Assembly (NCBI GenBank): GCA_964035775.1
Contig: OZ038313.1
Location: forward strand, 26,703,401-26,767,400
Length of the DNA stretch: 64,000 nt
Direction of reading: 5' to 3'
Source of the DNA: Osedax frankpressi
Taxonomy: Eukaryota > Annelida > Polychaeta > Sabellida > Siboglinidae
Each line of letters starts with the position of its first letter. Within the stretch, counting starts at the first letter, position 1. Of this stretch, positions 35,401 to 48,100 are shown one piece after another. Under the pieces are notes generated by a model. The model worked only from the letters and a program-made list of their open reading frames with translations, searched no databases and had not been told where the DNA came from. Position numbers and translations under genes: made by a program.

Positions 35401-38400
35401 AATAGTGGGCGAAACTAGTTAGAGCTATACTACTACATACGCATGGTGTGTACATACATACAAGTGTAAGTTGTATTAACCTTATCGATTGCTCTAGGTA
35501 GCTGGGAACACCTTGCAGATGAAGAAGGCATCACATATAGCAGCTGTGTGTTATTAAGTATTTGGGAATGGCGTCGGTGAGAATTTGGTAGTGGTACTAG
35601 TGTGTTGGTAGTTCAGTAGATACGATGGCATTAGAAGTTTATAAAAGTAAATTAGTGCAAGAAAATGATCTTTCTAAACTGAGTTAGGAAATGCATCTAA
35701 GTTGAATTAAGGCAAATGATTTAAGTTAAGTTAGTACAATGAAAAATATCTTGTTTGAGTAATTGGAAATAAATACAAACTCGGTTATGTATAAGGAAGT
35801 GGAAATGGTCAATATGAATTAGAGAAAATTATTGTCTTAGTGAGTTAGAGGAAATAAAAGTAAAAATGTAGCACTAACGCATTCAGTGCCTGGAAAAGGA
35901 GTGGGTTGCAATCCGATGTCAAATTTCTTACTCGCAGAGAAAATCTCATAAATTCCCTTTCCATTGAACACTGCAATTTTCGGCTTATACTTGCAGATTT
36001 TCTCCCGAAGTATTTCAGAACCTTGTAGGATCTCTTTCCTGTAGATGGATTTAATTTACATAGATAACTACATAGAGAGATAGAGAGGGGAGGGAGGGAG
36101 GGATTTGATATCGGATTCATTTTATTATAACTCACTCAAGTGATATTACTATCAAGTTACTATCCATCGCAATAAATACTAAATAAATATTCAATATGAT
36201 GATGTCGTTTGGGGTTTAGATTTGTACATACAAAGCATAGAAGTGCAAGAGAGGGAGTAAAGGAGATCTACAGTAGATCTACACAAGGTCTACAGTAGGA
36301 CTACAGTAGGTCTACAGTAGGTCTACAGTAGGTCTACAGTAGGTCTACAGTAGGTCTACAGTAGGTCTACAGTAGGTCTACAGTAGGTCTACAGTAGGTA
36401 CAGTAGGTCTACAGTAGGTCTACAGTAGGTGTACAGTAGGTCTACAGTAGGTCTACAGTAGGTCTACAGTAGGTCTACAGTAGGTCTACAGTAGGTCTAC
36501 AGTAGGTCTACAGTAGGTCTACAGTAGGTCTACAGTAGGTCTACAGTAGGTCTACAGTAGGTCTACAGTAGGTCTACAGTAGGTCTACAGTAGGTATACA
36601 GTAGGTCAACAGTAGGTCTACAGTAGGTCTACAGTAGGTCTACAGTAGGTCTACAGTAGGTCTACAGTAGGTCTACAGTAGGTCTACAGTAGGTCTACAT
36701 TAGGTCTACAGTAGGTCTGCAGTAGGTCTACAGTAGGTCTACAGTAGGTCTGCAGTAGGTCTGCAGTAGGTCTACAGTAGGTCTACAGTAGGTCTACAGT
36801 AGGTCTACAGTAGGTCTACAGTAGGTCTACAGTAGGTCTACAGTAGGTCTACAGTAGGTCTACAGTAGGTCTGCAGTAGGTCTGCAGTAGGTCTACAGTA
36901 GGTCTACAGTAGGTCTGCAGTAGGTCTACAGTAGGTCTACAGTAGAGCTACAGTAGGTCTACAGTAGGTCTACAGTAGGTCTACAGTAGGTCTGCAGTAG
37001 GTCTGCAGTAGGTCTACAGTAGGTCTACAGTAGGTCTAAGGTAGGTCTACAGTAGGGCTACAGTAGGGCTACGGTGAGCTGGACGGAGACGAGAACACTG
37101 ACTTGGTGAGGTCGGCACTCCCCCTGGTGGTACGTTCCACAATGTTGGTGAAGCCGATACCAAATTCTTTCAACCTCTCGTCATCGTAAGCAGTCAGAGG
37201 CTCGTTGATTAGGCCGGACATGAACAGGCATTTCCCTGTTGCGGTGGCCGGAATATAGGATAGACTTTAGACGAGGGTATAGACTTTAGACGAGGGTATA
37301 GACTTTAGACGAGGGTATAGACTTTAGATGAGGGCATAGACTTTGGACGAGGGTATAGACTTTAGACGAGGGTATATACTTTATATGAGGGCATAGACTT
37401 TAGATGAGGGTATAGACTTTAGATGAGGGTATAGACTTTAGACGAGGGTGAGTTGGATGCACTTGTATAGTTAGGAACAATAAGAGATGTAATCTTTTGT
37501 TAATGAGTGCGGATTATATTGTCTGTTGAAGGCAGTATTTAGTATTGGCTTTTATTTAGCATTGTTTAGATTTAAGGGTATTAGCAATACGCCGACGGAT
37601 CTTTAATAAATGATAACTGTCTGAGTGTATTGGGTATACATATCAGAAGGTTCTGTACATAGGCTAGGGGAGTCTATATGATGTTGGCTATGATATAAGG
37701 AATGTATTGATCTGCACACTAACAGATTTGATATTCGACATATATACACTAGCTATCAGTTACGGATATATTGCCTATTGTTGAATAGATATAACATTAA
37801 AACTGATTTTTAGACTGATATTTACAAAGCCGGTAATTAGTAATGTACAGTTACATCTGTGCCTAAACGTAAAAGTCGTTGGTTAACAGATTTATAACTG
37901 ATCAGTGCAATTAATGCAGCACTACCCCTAGCGGTGAATGCGAATAACACACACTCGCAGACGACTACGGTTTGGTAGCATAAAAGAGGTTTGCAGTCGC
38001 CTCGCTAACAGAAGTGATTTCCGGGTCCTGCGTAGTGATGACCTAGATAGGCGGCCGTTAGTCCGGGGTTTATGCCAACCTGCGATTGCGGGAAGATTGA
38101 TGGGCGTTACCTTCGAAGGTACTTTATCGTAAAAAGTCGCATCGCCGTTGAAAAGCCTTTTTTTTAGTATAAAATAAACTTCTCGACGTTAAAACCATGA
38201 ATTCAAATTCTCAGTCGTTTATTATTTCCCTTTAATTAACTATACATACCTCAATAGATATTAATTATTAACTAAATAGATAATTATAAATTAGTATATT
38301 TTGACTGTAATATTACTAAATAGTAGTGATTAATATAAAATGCCATCGCAATATCTCTGAAACCAACGACTAACAATAATGATATCTAAACCGGGGACCA

Positions 38401-39179
38401 TTAAATCTGGCAGTCGGCGAAGCAGCACCTGCTCCTCCGTCAGACCTTTGAAACGATCCCTCTTCTTTTTCACCGGCATCATGTCTTTAATCGTTGGCTA
38501 ATGTTCGCTTAGGGTTAGTAGATATAGAAGGCGAGTGGGAGTTACGCCCAGAACGGCATGCTATACAATCAGTACTTACATTATAGATTTAACAATTAAA
38601 TATCATTACGAATGAATATATTTTTACATTGAATATATAAATAAATAATACTTGTTCTTTTTTAATCGACGTGATAGGTTTTATGTCAAGTTTCTCCTGT
38701 TTTATCGGCGGATGCTGGATATATGGACTGTCGAAAGTATTGATCAATATAATTAATATTAATATAACTATTGATTTGATATTCTACATGTGTTCCTAGT
38801 AATATTGAAATTCATTCTTAGAATAGAGAAGAAATAAGATCAATTAAATTTTTAAATTCCATTTTATTTATAAAATTTAGAAAATATATGATATTTATCT
38901 GACCTCATAGTTGATTCTTCAGACTTTCTCTTTAATTCGAGAGGCTGTGAGATACTATTAAGGTCAGACATACTCGTCGTAACTGGCATCGTCGGAAACT
39001 GATGTTCGCTTATTCCCAGCGTCCTTTGGTATGATATCAGTTTACTTCAATAAATATTACTAATTTAAAGTAATTCAATTAACTAGAGAATTAAAAAATT
39101 AAAATTTTAAAAATATACACATTTATATACGATATAGTGCTAACCAATCATATGGTTCATTTTTAACAACCGGAAACAT
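32131..39179 (-). CDS. TDG: Thymine-DNA glycosylase copy B, 3'-truncated, 290 aa
   Basis: Exons in transcript order: 39179-39145, 39008-38904, 38727-38652, 38497-38375, 38079-38010, 37235-37103, 36038-35879, 35543-35481, 32238-32131. All nine are in phase with AG/GT borders, 873 nt. The encoded protein equals copy A through residue ~288 (same [21 protein letters not shown]), then the duplication junction removes the exon-9 donor and adds Met-Leu-stop. It keeps the whole catalytic domain and loses the C-terminal SUMO-motif cluster and disordered tail. Eleven coding differences from copy A are all synonymous. The copied upstream region includes whatever promoter copy A uses. It may be a working short paralogue or a false duplicate of a second haplotype. 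Confidence 0.88.
33447..33724. repeat. 12-bp VNTR in TDG intron 8, copy B
   Basis: About 23 copies of CAGTAAAACAAT with a few single-base variants. It is the expanded equivalent of the six-copy array in copy A. The minus-strand frame is an FTDC repeat of over 100 residues, and a second frame reads LLIV repeats. Both are open only because the 12-bp unit lacks stops. Confidence 0.95.
36270..37075. repeat. 11-bp minisatellite in TDG intron 6, copy B
   Basis: About 70 copies of AGGTCTACAGT with TGCAGT variants not seen in copy A, and without the GGCCAACAG variant that recurs in copy A. The array has turned over independently since the copies separated. Confidence 0.95.
37258..37448. repeat. 19-bp minisatellite in TDG intron 5, copy B
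   Basis: About ten copies of TATAGACTTTAGACGAGGG, against about 25 in copy A. Confidence 0.93.
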
Positions 39180-42100
39180 CGTAGAACTATATGGTGATTG
39201 AATATCATAATATAATTTTGAAAGTATAGAGTATTAATATTAATAATTAGTTAAAGCTAATGAAAATAAAATATCTAAAATTATAATTATAACAGAGAAA
39301 GAACGTATTTATTAAATAGCATTTACTCTTTTTTCAAATTCAAAAATTAATTAAAAATAGTTATGAAATCCATATTGAAAATATATAAAATAATAAATAT
39401 AGAGTTAATGTAATTTTAAAAAGTGTGTAACTCTAACAAATATGAAAAAATAATTTCTCCAGTATAAAAATACCTATTACTGTGTAATATTCGTATCAAT
39501 TATTTTAGTTACTAAAATATAATACCAATTAACTACCTATTGCTTTAGTAAAATAAACTTATCAAAATAACTCATTTTATTTATCATATAGTATCAATGC
39601 TTGTAATTAAACTGCATGATGTCCTAATTCTCAATTAATTTTATTATATTCGTGACTAATAATGTATTCGTAATGAATATTGTATTGATGACTTGGAAAT
39701 TATAATTCAAAATAGCAAAAATAAAAATAATATTAGTGAAATGATGAAAATCAGTAACTTTTCGTTTTAAATTATAAAATTAACATATAATATTTATTCT
39801 ATTTTGATGGTTAAATCATGATTTTTAAAAGCACATAAATCAATTTAATATTAAATAGAATCTAATTAATTTAATAATTTTAATATAAAATTTATATATC
39901 ACTGCATAAAGATTTATGTTGGTGAATTATTACACAATTAACTGCTATAGCCGATCAATTAATCATATATTATTAATATTATTAATTTTCAATAATCACT
40001 ATTAGTATTAATTGTGTAATCTAGGTTGATTCAATTAAATAATTTCAGTATTATATTTATTTAATTAAGTTTTTATATTTTATTTTATATAATGATTTAA
40101 TCTTGTAATGATTTATTAATCCAAATATTTGAATTTATCATTTAGACTAGATATAAATATTAATTAAATATAGATTTTAAATGTAATCAAAAAGTTGTAT
40201 AATATATTATATTTAGCAAATATACACAGCATATTAGTTTTATATAAATAAATAATATATACATATAATAATACACATAAAGCTATAAATAGTATATGAA
40301 TCTATATGTATTGTTAAATTATTGTAATATTAAATATAATATAATTATTAAAAATAATATTTTACAATATTTTATTAGAGGGGGATTATATTTAATCAGT
40401 AAAATGATCTGTGAATATCTATTATACATTATTTTTTTATAAATAGGAATAGGCTACGATGATTATTATTACAAATTAAAAACATAACTATGATATCGAT
40501 ATAATTACCTTGGACAGATATAGATCTAATTGTGATAGAATGCTTAATTATAACATTTATTATTTTATTTATTTATTTAATAATTTGTTTAGGTTAGAGT
40601 TCATTGAAACATACAAATGTTCAATTAATAGATTCAGTTGCATATATCATAAATATCGAATACCACCAACATATCATACTATAATTTGAAGTATAACATA
40701 TGTTATTAAGACCTCAAAGAATGTTTACAAATGCTGCAAACAACATATATAATATGAGTTTGAGATGGTATATTTATGACTTTTTTTCAAATTGATATAA
40801 AATTGAATATACTGATTTAGCACAGGTACCTCTATAATACTATCTACTGGAGAACCAATAGTTTAGGTAATCGTGGATACTATAGTACCAACCTATGTAT
40901 AGTGTTAGCAGTAGAATATAAGTATCATATTATTTGTTAAATTAGTAATTATAGCTAAGTACACAGTGGTTATAACTACTGGCAGGAATACACTGCGGTA
41001 GCATTTGTTAGATGCACAATTAAATAGTATACATATGTGAATGTTACGTAAAATACATCAGCTTAAATGTAGAATAATAACGAATATTTTATTATCCCTT
41101 CATTATGTCATTTTCATTAATTGTCATCTACAACAGAAGTCAAGGAAGTTAAATCTCATAATTATATATTGAATAAAAATACTAATAGTACCTATATATT
41201 GTTAAATGTTGAATATGTTTATTATATATATCACAAATACAGGAACATAATATTAATGAACGCACTTTTTTAGAATAGATAAATAGTGTGAACATTTAGG
41301 TATTATACATTTTTTTAAAAGTATTTTCATTTTTATTAATATTTATAGAATATATCAAATTAATTTATGCAATATAGTTACAATTGGCTTTTTATCAATT
41401 CTAATAAGATTAATTAAATATAATAGTTAGTATATTAGGCAACTAAGTAATATTATTAATAATGTGATAGTTCCTTTGTTAATAAAGTTTAATTTATAGA
41501 AATCGTGTTAATAGACAATTATTATATTAAAAAGTATGATAGAAGTCAAAACAATAACAATCAAATAACAACGGTATACAAAACAGTATCGACGACACAA
41601 GTACTTATCCTCTTTACATTTAATAATCAGATTAGAAAATACCTATTATGAATACATTAGGTGTCTTTATTTTGCATAGGAAATATTTCGAATGACATTT
41701 TAAGATACAAATCATAAATGTTTGTTCTATAACTTCTGATAATTTACTAGATTTCTACCTGTTTAGTCTGTAATTTGTAAAGTTACTATATTGTAATATT
41801 ACAAAATAATAGAACATAGCAAATGGAAACTAGCTTGCAGTTGATAACTTAGAAAATAATTGTCATAACAAACAATTATAATTTAATGAAAATGGGACAT
41901 CTTAAGAAATTAGCTAATACTCCAAATAGAATATATTATAATATATTATTTTAATAACTATTTATCACTGAAATAATATAATTTTCAATATTGTACAAAT
42001 TAATCACAAAATTCAAAGTAACTCTCCATTATTAATATAATGGTGCTAATTAACACAGCCTCGATTTGGTTGTTAATAAATAAAATATGCTATATAACAA

Positions 42101-42181
42101 TTTATATCCTAAAATAGGAATTGATTTTCAGAGCCAGTCTTTGTGAAGATATTTAACAAATTAAAGTGATTCACTCCTTCG

Positions 42182-45100
42182 TCAATCGGAATCATCAGAA
42201 TTTTCTTCAGCCACAGGAAATCTTAAAATCGCAGCAATACCAGTCAGTTTCTTTAACTCTGTAAAGAATTTGAATAAAGTGAGGTACAGATGTTGAGTTT
42301 TAGTTCTAGTTTCAAAATCACAATAAACATACAAATTCAGTAATATTCATTAAATCAAATAAATAAAACTCTAATAAGTAATTCAATGCTTTTAAAATAT
42401 TCTCCATATAGTTTAAAATGAATATAGGTAAAATGTAGACAAATTTACCTTTTAAAATTCACCCATTTCAATTTCAAATTCCTAATTTAATAAAATTACC
42501 ACTCATCCATATATTAAATCCCATCTCTTTCACTTACTAACTCATAACCCATTCACAACACTAACTCCTAAATGCTTCATTATTTATATCCTCCTTTGTA
42601 TTCTCTTGTACCTTTTCTCTATAACCTTTTACCTGTCACTCAACTAACCTCTCAATACTATATTACATATAGCACTCTCTACTCGTACATTTAACTAACC
42701 AATCCCACTCAGAGTCCCGACTGAAACATCACGCTACTTCCATTAATGCTTCCTGTGATATATAGACTTGATCTCAACCCCACTTTGCCCTATTTCTACC
42801 CACATACCCAGGTCCACTAATACTTACCTGTGATGTGGAGGCTTAAAATTACCTTAACCCCACTTTTGCCCCATTATTACCCAGATACCAAGGGCCAATA
42901 ACACTTTCCACTGATATGTCTTGACATCACCTTAACTCCTCTCTTACCCCCATATCCAGGGTCACTAACTCTCCCCTGTGATGTGAAGGCTTGACATCAC
43001 CTTAATGCCACTACTACCTAGATATCCAGGGTAACTAACTCTCCCCTGTGATGTGAAGACTTGACATCACCTTAACCCCACTACTACCTAGATATCCAGG
43101 GTCACTAACGCTCCCCAGTAATGTGAAGACTTGACATGACCTTCACTGTACCCGCATATTCTTTGACATCATCAACAATTTTGACATACTTCGCCCTCTC
43201 TTTGAAGTCAATTGACCTATAAAGGAATTAAGGGTAAGTAAGCGCACGTGGAGCTAGCTAGAGCTCTATAATGGAGCCGCGCAAGAGGATACAGGTTTCT
43301 GCTCTCGACCCCATATAAAGAGTTAGGTTAGACTATAGTTGGCGATTGGTTCGAAGGGGGCTCTACAGGTGGTGTTATTTTCTAGAATCCTGCAGGTGAA
43401 ACTGTGCTAGAGCCCCATAGGTGGAGCTATGCTTGAGACAATAATGGAGATATGTTAGAGCCCCATATGTGGAGCTATGCTTGAGACAATAAGTGGAGAT
43501 ATGCTAGAGCCCATAGGTGGAGATATTCTAGAGTTCACTAGGTGGAGTTATGCTAGAGATCTACAGTGTAGAAGTGCTATACTAGAGCTCTATAAAAGCT
43601 ATACTAGAGCTATACTAGAGCTCTATAAATGCTATACCAGAGCTCTATAAATGCTATACCAGAGCTCTATAAAAGCTATACTAGAGTTATATAAATAGTG
43701 TTCATTGTAAGTACAAACCTAAAGAGATAATCGCAAATCAAAAGAATGTCTACTGAATGGAAAGTTATGGCTCTAATAACTTCATTTATCCTGCAAATGG
43801 TAGTAAATATGTAAAGGTGAAATAGTATAAATAGTTTGTTGCTTATTAATAAATATTAAATGAAGATTATAACTAATTTATATAAGATTTATAATAAAAA
43901 TTATGTTTATAATTATATTATTATTGTCAATGTATTAATATCGCAATCCTACACATCTAATAATAAAATGAAATCAATAATGATGATATGAATGATTTGG
44001 TCACAACTGCCAAAAAGTGAGTTTACACCAAAATTAGTGAGCAGAATTATGTTTGTAATGAAAAAATCTGCTTGGAATTTAGGCTTTAAAAAAAGCAAAT
44101 AAAAGCTTGGTGTGAATCCATTTAACATTCATATATTTACACTCTTACACTTGCATAAGCACACACTTATACACACATACTTATACACCCACATACACAC
44201 TACCTACATACACAATACATATACCACTCACATAACCACACACACTCGCACTCTCACCCGTAGCAGGTACGATCAGGGTCCATTTTCATCATGTCGAAGA
44301 ATTGAACAAGAGATTTAGACTCCGAGAGAGCTTTGGTGTCTTTTAACCTATTTAGGACAGCGGGTTCTCTAAGTACTTCTGTGGGGTGAGAGGGGCGGAG
44401 TCGAGTGAGAGGGGAGGGGCCGGGTGAGAGAGGAGGGGTCGGGTGAGAGGGGAGGGGTCGGGTGAGAGGGGAGGGGCCGGGTGAGAGGGGAGGAGTCGGG
44501 TGAGAGGGGAGGAGTCGGGTGAGAGGGGAGGAGTCGGGTGATAGGGTGAGAGGGGAGGAGTCAGGTGAGAGGGGAGGAGTTGGGTGAGAGGGGAGGGGTC
44601 GGGTGAGAGGGTGAGAGGGGAGGAGTCGGGTGAGAGGGGAGGAGTTGGGTGAGAGGGGAGGAGTTGGGTGAGAGGGGAGGAGTTGGGTGAGAGGGTGAGA
44701 GGGGAGGAGTCGGGTGAAAGGGGAGGAGTCGGGTGAGAGAGGAGGAGTCGGGTGAGAGGGGAGGAGTCAGGTGAGAGGGGAGGAGTTGGGTGAGAGGGGA
44801 GGAGTCGGGTGAGAGGGGAGGAGTCGGGTGAGAGGGGAGGAGTCGGGTGAGAGGGGAGGGGTCGGGTGAGAGGGGAGGGGTCGGGTGAGAGGGGAGGGGT
44901 CGGGTGAGAGGGGAGGAGTCGGGTGAGAGGGTGAGAGGGGAGGAGTTGGGTGAGAGGGGAGGAGTTGGGTGAGAGGGGAGGAGTTGGGTGAAGGGGAGGA
45001 GTCGGGTGATAGGGTGAGAGGGGAGGAGTCAGGTGAGAGGGGAGGGGTCGGGTGAGAAGGGAGGAGTTGGGTGAGAGGGGAGGAGTCGGGTGAGAGGGGA

Positions 45101-48100
45101 GGAGTTGGGTGAAGGGGAGGAGTCGGGTGATAGGGTGAGAGGGGAGGAGTCAGGTGAGAGGGGAGGGGTCAGGTGAGAGGGGAGGGGTCGGGTGAGAGGG
45201 GAGGAGTCGGGTGAGAGGGGAGGAGTCGGGTGAGAGGGGAGGGGTCGGGTGAGAGGGGAGGAGTTGGGTGAGAGGGGAGGAGTTGGGTGAGAGGGGAGGA
45301 GTCGGGTGAGAGGGGAGGAGTTGGGTGAGAGGGGAGGAGTCGGGTGATAGGGTGAGAGGGGAGGAGTCAGGTGAGAGGGGAGGGGTCGGGTGAGAGGGGA
45401 GGGGTCGGGTGAGAGGGGAGGGGTCGGGTGATAGGGGAGGAGTCGGGTGAGAGGGGAGGAGTCGGGTGAGAGGGGAGGAGTTGGGTGAGAGGGGAGGAGT
45501 TGGGTGAGAGGGGAGGAGTTGGGTGAGAGGGTGAGAGGGGAGGGGTCGGGTGAGAGGGGAGGGGTCGGGTGAGAGGGGAGGAGTCAGGTGAGAGGGGAGG
45601 AGTCAGGTGAGAGGGGAGGAGTCGGGTGAGAGAGGAGGAGTCGGGTGAGAGGGGAGGAGTCGGGTGAGAGGGTGAGAGGGGAGGAGTCGGGTGAGAGGGG
45701 AGGAGTTGGGTGAGAGGGTGAGAGGGTGAGAGGGGAGGGGTCGGGTGAGAAGGAAGGGGTCGGGTGAGAGGGGAGGAGTCAGGTGAGAGGGGAGGGGTCG
45801 GGTGAGAGTGGAGGAGTCGGGTGAGAGGGGAGGAGTCGGGTGAGAGGGGAGGGGTCGGGTGAGAGGGTGAGAGGGGAGGAGTCGGGTGAGAGGGGAGGAG
45901 TTGGGTGAGAGGGGAGGAGTCGGGTGATAGGGTGAGAGGGGAGGAGTCAGGTGAGAGGGGAGGGGTCGGGTGAGAGGGGAGGGGTCGGGTGAGAGGGGAG
46001 GGGAGGGGTCGGGTGATAGGGGAGGAGTCGGGTGAGAGGGGAGGAGTCGGGTGAGAGGGGAGGAGTTGGGTGAGAGGGGAGGAGTTGGGTGAGAGGGGAG
46101 AAGTCGGGTGAGAGGGGAGAAATCGGGTGAGAGGGGAGGAGTCGGGTGAGAAGGTGAGAGGGGATAAGTCGGATGAGAGGGGAGGAGTTGGGTGAGAGGG
46201 GAGGGGTCAGGTGAGAGGGGAGGAGTCGGGTGAGAGGGGAGGGGTCGGGTGAGAGGGGAGGAGTTGGGTGAGAGGGGAGGAGTTGGGTGAGAGGGGAGAA
46301 GTCGGGTGAGAGGGGAGAAGTCGGGTGAGAGGGGAGGAGTCGGGTGAGAAGGTGAGAGGGGATAAGTCGGGTGAGAGAGGAGGAGTTGGGTGAGTTGGGT
46401 GAGAGGGGAGAAGTCGGGTGAGAGGGGAGGAGTCGGGTGAGAAGGTGAGAGGGGATAAGTCGGGTGAGAGGGGAGGAGTTGGGTGAGTTGGGTGAGAGGG
46501 GAGGGGTCATGTGAGAGGGGAGGAGTCGGGTGAGAGGGGAGGAGTTGGGTGAGAGGGGAGGAGTTGGGTGAGAGGGGAGGGGTCAGGTGAGAGGGGAGGA
46601 GTCGGGTGAGAGGGGAGGAGTTGGGTGAGAGGGGAGGAGTCGGGTGAGAGGGGAGGGGTCAGGTGAGAGGGGAATGAGTTAAAGTGTGCTGGGATCGAGT
46701 TAAAGTTGGAGTCTGAATGTGTAAATGGGTAAATTATTGAGTGAATGAATGCGTGAATTAGTAAGTTAGTAGAAGATTTAGTGAGTCAGGTTGCTTACAT
46801 AATACTTACACCCCACTACATACAACCTATACACACCTCATTACATAGAACCTACACCTCGTTGCACTATACACCATCCCCACACTATCAAGCACACCCA
46901 AACCCCATTAAACATTACAAATACCCCGCACAACAAAACTCACACTACATTACACGAAAACCCAAAGCCAAACCCATACCTCACAAAAACTAACATCCAA
47001 ATCCATATTACACAAAAACTGAAACAACACAACACAAAAATAACACATATACATACAATACAATACAATACAATACTGACCACTCAGTGAATGCTTAAAG
47101 CCTGTAGAACTGTGAGCCAACATGAAAATTGATTTGTTGTTCAGAATCTTTTTTTGGTCAAGTCGAATTGCTTCCTCCATCATGTATTTGAAGAACTCAT
47201 CCTGGAGAGATGCGGAGAGATCATCGTTAAAATATAATACTCATAGAATCATCGCATGAATCATCGCTATATATATATCTATGAAATGAAAATCAAAGAG
47301 TTTAATACAAAGAAATTCTATATTCATAAATTCTATTGAAATTAAAAAAAACAATAATATTATTATAAATAATGTTATTTAATAAATATGACCAAACTTT
47401 TTTAGAAACTTACCTTGACAAATCCAGGACTTGCAATCAAAATACATTTCACGACTGCGAATGGAAATTCGATAAGAATTATTAAAAAGATGCAGTACTA
47501 AATCATATTTGTTTTAACAGAAATAGATAAGAAGTTACTCCATATTTCCAGTAGATTATGTAATCTAACCGTTGAAATTAATATGTCGGAGCATTGACTG
47601 TATCAGAGTATTGTAAAACTTATTCAAGGCCTATTAAGGAAGATTTCATTTAACAATAACATATAAGGGCATAAATTAGACACTCTAGAAGTTAGTTATT
47701 TCAATAGAAGCACTATTATAAGTTGAAATAAGAATTTAAATATTTATTACAAACAACACCATTATACCTAAATTACAATAATATTGTAAATAAATGAAAT
47801 TTAATGAAATTCATGAAACTATGATAAATGGCAGGTTAAAATTGATATACAGAATAATGAGGTCATCTTTATTTAGTTGGCTTAGGAATCGGTAGTGATA
47901 GATTTGTATGTTGAGTGTGTGGTCAGTATGTGTGGTCAGTGTGTGGTCAGTGTTCGTGGTCAGTGTGTGTGGTCAGTGTGCGTGGTCAGAGTGTGTGGTC
48001 AGTGTGTGTGGTCAGTGTGTGTGGTCAGAGTGTATGGTCAGTGTGTCTGGTCAGTGTGTGGTCAGTGTTCGTGGTCAGTGTGTGTGGTCAGTGTGCGTGG

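Larger units (their letters stand above)
32139..43271. repeat. Tandem duplication, copy B (~11.1 kb)
   Basis: Partner of 20,250-32,136 in the same orientation. The junction at 32,136-32,139 is CTATAA-CA-TTAGG: two extra bases between the right end of copy A and the left end of copy B, and no long homology. The right end at 43,271 continues into unique pelota intron sequence, so copy B is the one contiguous with the rest of pelota, whereas copy A is contiguous with the last two exons of TDG. Confidence 0.95.

Noticed and set aside
45947-46510. Proline-rich minus-strand frame (SPLTRLLPSHP)
   Set aside because: Open frame through the G-rich 19-bp satellite. No start context or unique sequence.
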